Shown piece after piece: positions 43,602 through 52,110 of a stretch of DNA of 64,000 nt; positions within the stretch are counted from its first letter, which is position 1, and the number at the start of each line of letters is the position of its first letter. Under the pieces are notes generated by a model. It was not told the origin of the DNA and made no database searches. It saw only the letters and a program-made list of their open reading frames with translations. This DNA is from Elusimicrobiota bacterium (GTDB lineage Bacteria; Elusimicrobiota; Elusimicrobia; UBA1565): contig JBAZVI010000001.1 of assembly GCA_041660925.1 (NCBI GenBank), forward strand, positions 186,001 through 250,000. The letters run 5' to 3'. The position numbers and the translations under genes are program-made.

Positions 43602-44330
43602 TCAGCCGACGGCCGCCTCGGACATCCACGGCGGCTGCCCCGCGGCGAGGACCTTCTTCTTGGTCTCCCACGCCAACCGGACGGCCTCCAGCGTCCCCTC
43701 GGAGCCCAGGTCCTGCGTGTTGATGACGATGTCGTAGTGCGTCGCGTCGGTCATGTCGGTGTGGAAGTGCCGGCGGATGAAGGCCCGCCGGTCCGACTCG
43801 ACGTGGATGATCTGCCGCTTCGCGTCCTCCAGCGGCATCTTCATGCGGTAGGCCAGGCTGCGAACGCGCACGTCCTGCGGCGCCACGAGCAGGACCCGAA
43901 GGCACTCGCGCGAAGGAAGGATGAAGCCCGCCCCCCGGCCGAGGATCACCGCGTGGCCGTGCTTCCCGATAGCGAGGAGGACGCGGGAGAGGTGGCGGAA
44001 ATAGTCCTCGGAGAGGTAGCGTTGGAGGAAGAGGGAGGTGACCCATTCCTCCATCGCGGGCATCACCTTCTCGTCGAGCGTCTTCACGACGCTCTCGCTC
44101 AGATGCGTGCTCTCGGCGACCTGCTGGAGGATCTCCTTGTCGAAGAGGTCGAACTTCAGCCGGCGGGCCAGCTCCACGGCGATCTCGCGGCCGGCGCAGC
44201 CGGGCAGGCGGGAGAGCGTGATGGCGAGCTCGGGGAGCTGCTTGCCCTCCCTGCGGGCGCGGCTCAGCAGAGCCCAGCGCCGGATCTGCTCGTCGAGGAT
44301 GGCTTCGATGGATGCGCCGGATCTGGTCAT
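43602..44330 (-). CDS. Cytidylate-kinase-like family protein
   Basis: The 242-aa protein fits the cytidylate-kinase-like family: ITLSRLPGCAGREIAVELARRLKFDLFDKEILQQVA at the P-loop position, GHAVILGRGAGFILP, LRVLLVAPQDVRVRSLAYRM, and ESDRRAFIRRHFHTDMTDATHYDIVINT. The P-loop is altered (SRLPGCAGRE rather than GxxGxGKS), as is usual in this group, so kinase activity is not certain. GGGGGAG lies 6 bases before the ATG; a TATAAT box lies near 44375 on the minus strand. Confidence 0.8.
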   Translation of the reverse strand: MTRSGASIEAILDEQIRRWALLSRARREGKQLPELAITLSRLPGCAGREIAVELARRLKFDLFDKEILQQVAESTHLSESVVKTLDEKVMPAMEEWVTSLFLQRYLSEDYFRHLSRVLLAIGKHGHAVILGRGAGFILPSRECLRVLLVAPQDVRVRSLAYRMKMPLEDAKRQIIHVESDRRAFIRRHFHTDMTDATHYDIVINTQDLGSEGTLEAVRLAWETKKKVLAAGQPPWMSEAAVG

Positions 44331-44705
44331 GGAGACTCCCCCGTCCGGCGCCGCTCGCGGGCCGGACTCATCCTATTATAAGCATAAATCGACAAATTCG
44401 ATATATTCGTAAAACCCAAGAGGAAGAAGGGCAGAGAGCACGACATCCCCCTCCCCCCTCATGCAGAAGGGGTCGTAAGGAACGGTGAACGGCGTGATCT
44501 TGCTGGGGTCAGACGTTAACTTTCGCAACTTATTCCGTGCAAGCCCGCAGGAGGCGCATATCCTCCCTTTCGGGGCGCCCGCCCGAATAAGTTGCGAAAG
44601 TTATGGTGCCTGACGCCATGATATGGACGCCATGATTGAAGCCATGATATATGGAGTACGCGCGCGGGGCGGGAAAAGTTCCGGACTTGAGGAAACGGTA
44701 ATCCT
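44331..44705. other. 375-bp gene-free stretch with AT-rich promoter zone and an inverted-repeat element
   Basis: The left part (44370-44420) is AT-rich and holds the promoter of the cytidylate-kinase-like gene. The middle holds the inverted repeat described separately. To its right, GCCATGAT occurs three times between 44615 and 44650. No reading frame is credible. Confidence 0.6.
44506..44616. repeat. Small inverted-repeat element
   Basis: AACTTTCGCAACTTATTC (44518-44535) is repeated inverted and perfectly at 44585-44602, with GTCAG / CTGAC as outer ends (44508-44512 and 44610-44614). The 49-bp centre is GC-rich and can fold. It has no coding capacity. The sequence looks like a non-autonomous or REP-like element. 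Confidence 0.7.
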
Positions 44706-46322
44706 CTAACGTCGGAAAAAATCGTTTCCTTTATCGTCCACCAGGATATAGGCCGGAAAGTCGACGACGTCGATGCCCCAGACGGACTCCATGCCGAGCT
44801 CGGGGTAATCGAGGACCTCGACGTTCTTGATGCAGCGCTCGGCGAGGAGCGCGGCCGCGCCCCCGGTGGAACCGAGATAGAAGCCGCCGTGCCGCTTGCA
44901 GGCCTCGGTGACCTGCGGGCTGCGGTTGCCCTTGCCGATCATGACCTTCGAGGCCCCCTTCGACTGGAAGAGGTCCACATAGGAATCCATGCGCCCGGAG
45001 GTCGTGGGTCCGAAGGAGCCCGCCGGCTTGGTCTTCGGCTTCTTCGCCGGCCCCGCGTAGTAGACCGGGTGCTTCAGGAAGTACTCGGGCAGACCCTGCC
45101 CGGAGTCCAGCCGTTCCTTGAGCTTGGCGTGCGCGATGTCGCGCGCGACCACGATGCGCCCGGTGAGGAGCAGCGGCGTGGCGACCGGATGCTTCGAGAG
45201 CTCGGAGAGGATCTCGTCCATCGGCCGCTCCAGGGACAGCCGCACGACCCGCTCGTCGCCGAAGCCCTTGCGGAACTCCGAGGGGATGAGGCGTCCGGGC
45301 TCGCGCTCGAGCTCCTCGAGCCAGACCCCGTCCCGGTCGATGCGGCCGCGCACGTTGCGGTCCGCGGTGCAGGAGACCCCCATCCCGACGGGGCAGGAGG
45401 CGGCGTGGCGCGGCAGGCGCACGACGCGCACGTCGTGGCAGAAGTGCTTCCCGCCGAACTGCGCGCCGAGTCCGAGCTTCCGGGCCTCCGCGAGCAGCGA
45501 GGCCTCCAGCGCGAGGTCGCGGAAGGCGCGGCCGGAGGCGTCGCCGGCGGTCGGCAGGGCGTCGAGCCAGCCCGCCGAGGCCAGCTTCACGGTCTTGAGC
45601 GTCATCTCGGCGGAGAGCCCGCCGACCACGACGGCGAGGTGGTAGGGAGGGCAGGCGGCGGTGCCGATGGCGCGCATCTTCTCGACGAGGAACTTCCGAA
45701 GGGGTTCGGGCGCGAGCAGCGCCTTGGTCTCCTGCCAGAGCATCGTCTTGTTGGCGGACCCGCCGCCCTTGGCGACGAAGAGGAAGTCATAGCGGTCGCC
45801 GTCGCAGGCGACGAGGTCGATCTGCGCGGGGAGGTTCGTGCCGGTGTTCTTCTCCTCGTACATGTCGAGCGCCGCGACCTGCGAATAGCGGAGGTTCTCC
45901 TCGGCGTAGGCCTTGCGGATGCCCGCCTCGAGCGCCTCCTCGTCCCCCCCTCCCGTCCAGACCTCGCCGCCCTTCTTCGCGTAGACGGTGGCGGTGCCGG
46001 TGTCCTGGCAGTTGGGGAGCTCGAAGCGCGCGGAGATCTCGGCGTTCTCGAGGAGCTCGAGAGCGACGGCCTTGTCGTTGCGCGTGGCCTCCGGGTCCCT
46101 GAGGATCGCCGCGAGCTGCTCGAGGTGCCTCGTGCGCAGCAGGAAGGAGACGTCGCGGAAGGCCTGGTGGGCGAGGAGGGTCAGCGCCCGCGGGTCCACG
46201 CGCAGGACCTCGCGGTCTCCGACGCGCTCGACGCGCGTGAAGTCGGCGCTCAGGCGGCGCAAGCGCGTCGCGTCCGCCCCGAGCTGGAAGAGTCCCGTCC
46301 CTTTCTGCGCCGCCGTGGCCAT
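44706..46322 (-). CDS. fumA: Class I (iron-sulphur) fumarate hydratase
   Basis: The 538-aa protein fuses the alpha and beta parts of class I fumarase, which interconverts fumarate and malate in the TCA cycle using an oxygen-sensitive [4Fe-4S] cluster. The three cluster ligands are visible at Cys105 (PNCQDTG), Cys224 (TAACPPYH) and Cys318 (GMGVSC), the same numbers as in E. coli FumA. The C-terminal half has LLLTGRIVVARDIAH, GPTTSGRMDSY and GKGNRSPQV. It is divergent from the 46376 gene, 53 bp away. Confidence 0.93.
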   Translation of the reverse strand: MATAAQKGTGLFQLGADATRLRRLSADFTRVERVGDREVLRVDPRALTLLAHQAFRDVSFLLRTRHLEQLAAILRDPEATRNDKAVALELLENAEISARFELPNCQDTGTATVYAKKGGEVWTGGGDEEALEAGIRKAYAEENLRYSQVAALDMYEEKNTGTNLPAQIDLVACDGDRYDFLFVAKGGGSANKTMLWQETKALLAPEPLRKFLVEKMRAIGTAACPPYHLAVVVGGLSAEMTLKTVKLASAGWLDALPTAGDASGRAFRDLALEASLLAEARKLGLGAQFGGKHFCHDVRVVRLPRHAASCPVGMGVSCTADRNVRGRIDRDGVWLEELEREPGRLIPSEFRKGFGDERVVRLSLERPMDEILSELSKHPVATPLLLTGRIVVARDIAHAKLKERLDSGQGLPEYFLKHPVYYAGPAKKPKTKPAGSFGPTTSGRMDSYVDLFQSKGASKVMIGKGNRSPQVTEACKRHGGFYLGSTGGAAALLAERCIKNVEVLDYPELGMESVWGIDVVDFPAYILVDDKGNDFFRR

Positions 46323-46375
46323 GATCGACTCCCGTCCCCCGGCAGGCGCCGGAGGGATCCGGCGCTTATGATATC

Positions 46376-48082
46376 ATGCGCACGCCGGCCCCGCGAGTGA
46401 ACCTCTCGACCCTCCTCTCTTCGGACCTCTCCCCGCGCGCCGCGCGCCGCGCCTGGCCGCTCCTCGTCCTGCTCCACCTCGCGCTCATCGCGGGCGCGGT
46501 CTTCTCCACCTCGAACGCCTTCGACGAGACCGCCTACCTCGCGGAGGGCCTGCTGGTGCTGCGCAACGGGGACTTCGCGCGCACGGCGGTGCGCCAGCCG
46601 CCGCTGCCCGAGTTCGCGGCCGCCGTCCCCTGCCTGCTGCTGGGCTGCCCGACGCCGCCGGACCATCTCCCGAAGGACTCCCAGCGCTCCGGCTTCGAGT
46701 TCCTCTATCGCGGGACGCGGCCTCCCGCGCGCCTCCTCGTCCTCGGCCGACTGGCGATGCTCGTCTTCCCCCTCGCGCTCGGCCTCGCCCTCTTCGCCTG
46801 GGCGCGGCGGCTGTGGGGCGCCGAAGCGGGCCTCATCGCGCTCTTCGCCTGGGCCTTCCATCCGAGCTTCCTCGCCAACGGCGCCCTCGTCGCCAACGAC
46901 TACGCCCTCGCGGCCATGTCCTTCTGCACACTCTACGCCTTGTGGCGCTGGCAGGAGGCCGGCGAGACCCGCTGGGCCGCGCTCACGGGCGTCTTCTGGG
47001 GCCTGGCGCTCGCCTGCAAGCCCCCCGCGCTCCTTCTGGCGCCCGCGCTCGCGCTCGGAGCCCTCCTCGCGCGCCGGCCCGCCGGAGAGCGCGTCCGCGC
47101 GGCGCTGCTGGCGTGCGTCTGCGCGTCCGCGACCCTCGCCTCCGTCTACGGAGGGACCGACCTCGCGCACTGGTTCCGAAACGTGGACAATCGCCTCTTC
47201 CAGTCCTCGCAGCACGGCTTCGGGACCTTCTTCCTCGGGGCGATGAGGCCTCAGGGGTCCCCTTTCTTCTACGCCGTCTCCCTGCTCGTGAAGACGCCCC
47301 TGGGCTGGCTGCTGGCGGCGGCCGCCGCCGCCGCGGCCTTCTTCCGCCGCGGCTTCCCGGACCGGCGGGCGCTCGCCCCCTCGCTGCTCTTCGCCGTCCT
47401 GCTGTTCCTCGCGGCGTCGGCGAGCCGGACCCAGGCGGGCAACCGCTACCTGCTGCCGCTCTACGCCGCGGGCTGCCTGTGGATCGGCGGGCTCTGGCAG
47501 GACCGGCGCCGACGCCCGCTCCTCGCCCTCGGCCTTCTCTGGAGCGCGCTCTCGACGATGAGCGTCTTCCCCCATCCCCTCTCCTACGCCAACGAGCTCG
47601 TCGGCACGCGGGGCCTGCGCCGGGTCTTCGGGGAGTCGGACGTCGATTGGGGGCAGGACCTGCCCGCCCTGGCGCGCTGGCAGCGTCGCCATCCGCAGGC
47701 GCGGCTGACCCTCTGCTACTTCGGCCTGGCCGACACGGGGATGTGGGGCGTCCGGGCCCAGCTGCTGCCGATCCAGCCGCTGCAGGTCATGGGCGCGAAC
47801 CGGGAGCTCGTGCACCCGGTCGGGCCGGGGCGGGAAGTCCTGGCGATGAGCGCGACGGCGCTGCAGCAGCATCCCCTGCGGGAGCTCTTCTCCTGGGACC
47901 GCGAAGGGCCGGGGCCCGTCGAAGACGTCGGGGGGTCCATCTTCCTGTGGGACGTCACGGAGCGTCCCGACATCCACCGCCGGCTGGCGCTCTGGTACCG
48001 CGCCTTCGGCTGGAGCCGCCACGAGGCCCGGGAGCTCGCGCAGGCCGGGGCCCTCGAGACGCCTCCCGCCCCGCGGCACTGA
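46376..48082 (+). CDS. GT-C-like (PMT/ArnT type) membrane glycosyltransferase
   Basis: The 568-aa protein has about ten membrane helices. It has FDETAYLAEGLLVLRNGDF with the acidic pair expected in the first periplasmic loop of GT-C enzymes, QPPLPEF, then WAFHPSFLANGALVANDYALAA, and VFGESDVDWGQDLPALARW, a segment common in this group of membrane proteins. The donor is presumably a polyprenyl-linked sugar. TATGAT lies 3 bases before the ATG, too close to call a leaderless start with confidence. Confidence 0.7.
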   Translation: MRTPAPRVNLSTLLSSDLSPRAARRAWPLLVLLHLALIAGAVFSTSNAFDETAYLAEGLLVLRNGDFARTAVRQPPLPEFAAAVPCLLLGCPTPPDHLPKDSQRSGFEFLYRGTRPPARLLVLGRLAMLVFPLALGLALFAWARRLWGAEAGLIALFAWAFHPSFLANGALVANDYALAAMSFCTLYALWRWQEAGETRWAALTGVFWGLALACKPPALLLAPALALGALLARRPAGERVRAALLACVCASATLASVYGGTDLAHWFRNVDNRLFQSSQHGFGTFFLGAMRPQGSPFFYAVSLLVKTPLGWLLAAAAAAAAFFRRGFPDRRALAPSLLFAVLLFLAASASRTQAGNRYLLPLYAAGCLWIGGLWQDRRRRPLLALGLLWSALSTMSVFPHPLSYANELVGTRGLRRVFGESDVDWGQDLPALARWQRRHPQARLTLCYFGLADTGMWGVRAQLLPIQPLQVMGANRELVHPVGPGREVLAMSATALQQHPLRELFSWDREGPGPVEDVGGSIFLWDVTERPDIHRRLALWYRAFGWSRHEARELAQAGALETPPAPRH

Positions 48083-48091
48083 CGGGAAAAA

Positions 48092-48126
48092 AGACGCCCG
48101 GGCCGGGAGACTCCCGGCCCGGGCGT
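48092..48126. terminator. Strong intrinsic terminator for the superoxide dismutase gene
   Basis: A perfect 16-bp GC-rich stem (48092-48107 with 48111-48126, 3-base loop). On the minus strand it is followed by six T (A-run 48086-48091). It also separates the convergent 46376 gene. Confidence 0.85.
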
Positions 48127-48132
48127 CGTTCG

Positions 48133-48741
48133 TCAGATGCGCTCGAAGCGCTCGGCGGCCTTCGTCCAGTCGACGGCCTTGAAGAAGGCCGCGAGGTAGT
48201 CGGCACGCTTGAGGCCGTAGTCGAGCATGAAGGCGTGCTCGAAGACGTCCATGACGAGGAGCGGGGCGCAGCCGGGCAGGTTGCCCAGGTCGTGCTCGTT
48301 GGTCCAGACGTTGAAGAGCCGTCCCCCGAGCTTGTCGTAAGCCAGCGTGACCCAGCCGATGCCGCGGATGGCGCCCAGGCCGCGGAAGTCCTTCTCCCAG
48401 TTCTCGAGGGAGCCGAACTGGGCCGCGAGGGCCTTTCCGAGCTTCGAGTCGGCCTTGAGCGGAGCCGGAGCCTTCGTCATGTTCTCGAAGTAGTACTCGT
48501 GCAGGCGCATGCCGGCGAACTCCCAGCCGAAGCGGCGCTTGAGCTCGGCGTAGGCGGGCTCGCCGGTCTTCCCCTCGGCGAGGAGTCCCGCGAGAAGGGC
48601 CGCGACCTTGTTCGTGTTGGTCACATAGCCGTTATAGAGGGTGAAGTGGTTCTTGAGCAGGGCGTCCGAGAAGCCGGGCAAGCCCAGCAGGGTCTCGAAG
48701 TTCTTAGCGGCGTAGTCCTTGGTCTCGGCTGCGACGGGCAT
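48133..48741 (-). CDS. Fe/Mn-family superoxide dismutase
   Basis: The 202-aa protein starts at ATG 48741 behind AGGAGG. Likely metal ligands are His32 (KNHFTLYNGYV), His81 (RLHEYYFEN), Asp165 and His169 (MDVFEHAFMLDYG). NVWTNEHDLGNLPG and GIGWVTLAYD match the active-site region. The N-terminal motif differs from the textbook HHxxHHxxYV: the residues that usually form the His/Tyr gate are Leu/Tyr and Tyr, as in a divergent branch of the family, so activity or metal preference could differ. Confidence 0.85.
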   Translation of the reverse strand: MPVAAETKDYAAKNFETLLGLPGFSDALLKNHFTLYNGYVTNTNKVAALLAGLLAEGKTGEPAYAELKRRFGWEFAGMRLHEYYFENMTKAPAPLKADSKLGKALAAQFGSLENWEKDFRGLGAIRGIGWVTLAYDKLGGRLFNVWTNEHDLGNLPGCAPLLVMDVFEHAFMLDYGLKRADYLAAFFKAVDWTKAAERFERI

Positions 48742-48821
48742 GTGTCCTCCTTTATAGGGGTGCGACAACGACTCGAGGTATTAAACAAATTGGGATGAGG
48801 ATGAGGAAGGGTTCCCTATTG

Positions 48822-48840
48822 CTCCCCCCCTCGGGGGGAG
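48822..48840. repeat. C-rich/G-rich hairpin between the sod and nucleotidyltransferase genes
   Basis: CTCCCCCC and GGGGGGAG pair around a 3-base loop, followed by further G- and C-runs to about 48900, similar to the runs near 23770-23800. Confidence 0.45.
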
Positions 48841-48940
48841 ACACAGAAGGGGGAGGATCGTCGTCTGCACGATTCCCCCCCACCCCACCCTCGCCGCCGC
48901 CTTCGGCGCCGGGACCGGGCATTTAAGGTAATACAGAACT

Positions 48941-49585
48941 CTAGATAAGGTCTACGGCCCGGACCAGCTCGGCGGCGGCGTCGTGGACGCGTCGATACAG
49001 CGAGGGAAGATCGCAGCCCTTCTCAGGACCGCGCAGAGAGCGGCACTCCTCGAACGGAGCGGAGCGCTCGGGAGGGACGCGCACCCCGAGGACGGCCGCC
49101 TCGGCGCAGAGGCGCGCGAACGAGGGACCGGCGGCGGCGAGGGCGGCTTTCAGGGCCTTGGGGTCGCTGCGGAGGGCCGGCCACTCCGAACGCAGGCGCA
49201 TGAGCTTCGAGCGCAGCTCGAACTCCAGCTGGTGGCGCAGGTTCCCGGTGTCGACGCGCAGGCCCTTGAGCGGGTCCGCGCCGTGGAGCACGTCGTAGCC
49301 GGCGAGGATGTCCCGGTACTCGAGGGGGAACACGTCCCCGGAGCGGGCGAGCTCCTCCTCCGTCATGAACACCGGGCGCAGCTTGAGCGTCTTCTCGCCG
49401 GCCAGGACGCGGGCGGCGCGCTCCACCGCGTCGAGCGCGGAGTCCTTGAGCACGACGAGGAGGTTCACGTCGGAGCCTTCCGCGTGCTTCCCGCGCGCCG
49501 CGCTGCCGTAGAGCACGAGCGCGGCGAGATCCTCCTTCAGGGCCTCGCGCAGGGCGGCGGCGACCGGCTCGAGCTTCTCTTTCAT
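48941..49585 (-). CDS. Small nucleotidyltransferase-domain protein
   Basis: The 214-aa protein has LVLYGSAARGKHAEGSDVNLLVVL, the GS...SDxDx motif of the minimal nucleotidyltransferase fold, but the second acidic residue is Asn (DVN). The rest is helical. ATG 49585 overlaps the stop of pnuC by 4 bp, so it is translated in step with it. The Asn change is seen in other family members and may alter or abolish transfer activity. Confidence 0.75.
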   Translation of the reverse strand: MKEKLEPVAAALREALKEDLAALVLYGSAARGKHAEGSDVNLLVVLKDSALDAVERAARVLAGEKTLKLRPVFMTEEELARSGDVFPLEYRDILAGYDVLHGADPLKGLRVDTGNLRHQLEFELRSKLMRLRSEWPALRSDPKALKAALAAAGPSFARLCAEAAVLGVRVPPERSAPFEECRSLRGPEKGCDLPSLYRRVHDAAAELVRAVDLI

Positions 49586-50247
49586 CTCGGCGATTCTACC
49601 ACTTCTCGAACGGCGCGCCACTCCCGCAGGCCTTTGAACGCCAATCCCAGGAAGATCAGATAGAGGAGCGAGATGAAGACGACGCCCTTGCGCGCATAGA
49701 GGGCGACGCTGACGGCGTCCACCGCGAGCCAGAGGACCCAGCACTCGATGCGCCGCTGCGCCATGAGGATCTGCGCGACGAGGCTGACGACCGTCGTGCC
49801 CGCATCCAGATAGGGATAAGAGGCCGGCGCAGGGAAGAACGCGGGGAAATAGTCGTGGATCCCCGTCATGAAGCGGCCCGCGCAGAGGGAAGCCGCGCAG
49901 ATGCCCGCGGCGAGCAGGAAGTTCGTCGTCGGAGAGTTCCAGCGGACGGGAACACCGGCGCCGCGCTCCGCCGAGGACGCGCCCTCGCGACGCCAAAGCC
50001 ACCACCCCCATACGCTCGTCGCCAGGTAATAGCCCTGCTCGAGCAGGTCGGAGTAGAGCCGGATCCGGTAGAAGACGAGTCCGAGGAGGACGACCGCGAC
50101 GATGCTCACGGGCCAGGTCCAGATGTTCCTGCGCGTCATCAGCCAGACGCCGAGGAGGTTCAGCGTCGTCGCGAAGAACTCCAGAGAGCTCATCGGGTAG
50201 CCCAGGACGGTGAAGAGGACCCCGTCGAGGCTCAGGAGGTTCCGCAC
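49582..50247 (-). CDS. pnuC: Nicotinamide riboside/mononucleotide transporter PnuC
   Basis: The 221-aa protein starts at GTG 50247 and has about seven helices. PnuC marks are WTWPVSIVAVVLLGLVFY, LLEQGYYLATSVWGWWLW, and QRRIECWVLWLAVDAVSVALYARKGV. It imports nicotinamide riboside for NAD synthesis. A TATACT box lies 7 bases before the GTG. It is divergent from argR. Confidence 0.9.
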   Translation of the reverse strand: MRNLLSLDGVLFTVLGYPMSSLEFFATTLNLLGVWLMTRRNIWTWPVSIVAVVLLGLVFYRIRLYSDLLEQGYYLATSVWGWWLWRREGASSAERGAGVPVRWNSPTTNFLLAAGICAASLCAGRFMTGIHDYFPAFFPAPASYPYLDAGTTVVSLVAQILMAQRRIECWVLWLAVDAVSVALYARKGVVFISLLYLIFLGLAFKGLREWRAVREVVESPR

Positions 50248-50254
50248 AGGCGCC

Positions 50255-50260
50255 AGTATA
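50255..50260 (-). promoter_or_regulatory. -10 box 7 bases before the pnuC GTG
   Basis: Minus-strand TATACT; predicted leaderless. Confidence 0.55.
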
Positions 50261-50288
50261 TCGGTTTCCTCCGGGATCCGGAAACCGC

Positions 50289-50317
50289 TTTACACGCGCG
50301 GGGGTCTTGTGTATAAT
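50289..50317 (+). promoter_or_regulatory. argR operon promoter
   Basis: TTTACA (50289-50294), 17-bp spacer, TATAAT (50312-50317). The argR ATG is at 50329, so the leader would be no more than about 5 bases. Confidence 0.75.
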
Positions 50318-50345
50318 TATTCAGCTTGATGAATAAGTATTCCGA
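50308..50345 (+). promoter_or_regulatory. Two ARG boxes over the argR promoter and start codon
   Basis: Box 1 core TGTATAATTATTCA (50310-50323) covers the -10. Box 2 core TGAATAAGTATTCC (50330-50343) covers the start codon region. Both fit TGAATwwwwATTCA with few mismatches, and their centres are 20 bp apart, the spacing reported for autoregulated argR in E. coli. ArgR bound with arginine should block the operon. Confidence 0.75.
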
Positions 50346-50775
50346 GCCCGCCGAGAACAAGCGCCGCCGCCAGGCGTCCATCCTGGAGGCCCTGCAGGCC
50401 GAGCCGCTGGCCACCCAGCAGGAGATCGTCCGCGCCCTGCGCCGCAAGGGCGTGCGCTCGACCCAAGTGTCGGTCTCGCGCGACATCGCGGAGCTCGGCC
50501 TCGTGAAGGTCGGCGGCCGCTACCAGCCGCCCAGCGGCCCGGACTCCGCCCCCGACCCCCGCGCCTCCCTGCGCGCGATGGTCCGCTCCGTCTCCCCCGC
50601 CGGCCGCAACCTCCTCGTCCTGCACTGCGATCCGGGAGTCGCCCCGCGCGCCGCTCTGGCCATCGACGACCTGCGCCTCCCCGGGATCGTCGGGACCATC
50701 GCCGGCGACGACACGGTCTTCGTGGCCGTCGCCGACGCGGCCGACGACGAACGCCTCCTGCGCTTCTTCCGTTGA
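50329..50775 (+). CDS. argR: Arginine repressor ArgR
   Basis: The 148-aa protein is of normal length. The N-terminal winged helix has ATQQEIVRALRRKGVRSTQVSVSRDIAELGLVKVGGRY; the C-terminal arginine-binding and hexamerisation domain has VLHCDPGVAPRAALAIDDL and GTIAGDDTVFVAV, which holds the GTIAGDDT arginine contact. ATG 50329 is preferred to the TTG one codon upstream. It is first in the arginine operon and lies under two ARG boxes, so it controls itself and the genes that follow. Confidence 0.93.
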   Translation: MNKYSEPAENKRRRQASILEALQAEPLATQQEIVRALRRKGVRSTQVSVSRDIAELGLVKVGGRYQPPSGPDSAPDPRASLRAMVRSVSPAGRNLLVLHCDPGVAPRAALAIDDLRLPGIVGTIAGDDTVFVAVADAADDERLLRFFR

Positions 50776-50802
50776 AATCCTGACCCCCGAGAGACCCCTC
50801 CC

Positions 50803-52110
50803 ATGAAGAAACCCCTCGTCGTGCTGGCGTTCAGCGGCGGACTCGACACCACCTTCTGCCTCCTCTGGCTCAAGGAGACGCTCGGCGCCCGCGTCGTGAC
50901 CGCGACCGTGGACACCGGCGGCTTCTCCCCCGCGGAGCTGAAGGCCATCGAGGCGCGCGCCTGCGCCCTCGGCGCCGAACGACACCTCACGATCGACGCC
51001 CGGGAGGAACTCTTCGAGCGCTTCGCCAAGGTCCTCATCCAGGGGAACGTCCTGCGCGGCCGCGTGTACCCGCTCTCCGTGGCGGCCGAGCGCGTCCTGC
51101 AGGCCGACCGCGTCGCCCGCCTGGCGCGGGAACTCGGGGCCGACGCACTGGCCCACGGCTCGACCGGGGCCGGAAACGACCAGGTCCGCTTCGACGGGGT
51201 CTTCCACGCGCTCGCGCCGGGGCTCCCCATCCACACGCCCATCCGCGCGCTCGGCTGGACGCGCGAGCAGGAAGTCGCCTGGCTGGCGCAGCGCGGGGTG
51301 ACGATCCCCGCGAAGACCGCGGTCTACTCGGTGAACGCGGGCCTCTGGGGGACCACCGTCGGCGGGCGCGAGACGCACGATCCCTGGGCCTCCGTCCCCG
51401 AGTCGGCCTATCCCGCTTCGGCGGAAGGGGCGCGCGCGAAGCCCCTGGACGTCGTCGTCTCCTTCGAGAAAGGCGTGCCCGTCGCGCTCGACGGCCGCCG
51501 CCTCCCCGGCGCCGAGCTCGTCGCCGAGCTGCACGCGCTGGGACGCGCCTACGGCCTGGGCCGCGGCACGCACCTGGGCGACACGGTGCTCGGGATCAAG
51601 GGCCGCATCGGCTTCGAAGCCCCCGCCCCCCTCCTCCTCATCCAGGCCCATCAGGAGCTCGAAAAACTCGTCCTCACGCGCTGGCAGTGCTTCTGGAAGA
51701 ACCAGCTCTCCGACTTCTACGGCCAGCTCCTCCACGAGGGACTCTACTACGACCCGGTCATGCGCGACATCGAGGCCCTCATCGCCTCCAGTCAGGAGCG
51801 CGTCAGCGGCGACGCCCGCCTGCGCCTGGCCCCCGGCCGCTTCGAGGTCGGAGGCGTGCGCAGTCCCTACAGCATGATGGCCGTCCAGTCCGCCGCCTAC
51901 GGGGAGACCAGCCGCCTCTGGAGCGGCGAGGAAGCCGCCGGCTTCTCCAAGCTCCACGGCCTCGCGATGAGCCTGGCCCTGCGCGCGTCTCCCGCGGCCG
52001 ACGTGAAGCCCGCGGCGAAGGCGCGGAAGAAGGTCCCTACGGCGGGCCGCAGCGCCGCAGGGACGGCGCGAAAGGAGAACGGCTTGCGCGCCGCGGGAGC
52101 GTCCCGGTGA
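50803..52110 (+). CDS. argG: Argininosuccinate synthase
   Basis: The 435-aa enzyme joins citrulline and aspartate with ATP. It has the N-type ATP pyrophosphatase loop AFSGGLDTTFC near residue 9, HGSTGAGNDQVRFD, PIRALGWTREQEVAW, YSVNAGLWGTTVGG and SPYSMM. The sequence resembles the branch found in Bacteroidetes more than the classical enzyme. The last 35 residues are an added Lys/Ala/Arg-rich tail. The next gene starts within its stop (GTGA). Confidence 0.9.
   Translation: MKKPLVVLAFSGGLDTTFCLLWLKETLGARVVTATVDTGGFSPAELKAIEARACALGAERHLTIDAREELFERFAKVLIQGNVLRGRVYPLSVAAERVLQADRVARLARELGADALAHGSTGAGNDQVRFDGVFHALAPGLPIHTPIRALGWTREQEVAWLAQRGVTIPAKTAVYSVNAGLWGTTVGGRETHDPWASVPESAYPASAEGARAKPLDVVVSFEKGVPVALDGRRLPGAELVAELHALGRAYGLGRGTHLGDTVLGIKGRIGFEAPAPLLLIQAHQELEKLVLTRWQCFWKNQLSDFYGQLLHEGLYYDPVMRDIEALIASSQERVSGDARLRLAPGRFEVGGVRSPYSMMAVQSAAYGETSRLWSGEEAAGFSKLHGLAMSLALRASPAADVKPAAKARKKVPTAGRSAAGTARKENGLRAAGASR

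Noticed and set aside
49586..49598. TAGAAT box 7 bases before the nucleotidyltransferase start, as another leaderless promoter
   Set aside because: The start overlaps the pnuC stop by 4 bp, so translational coupling explains it equally well; not counted.
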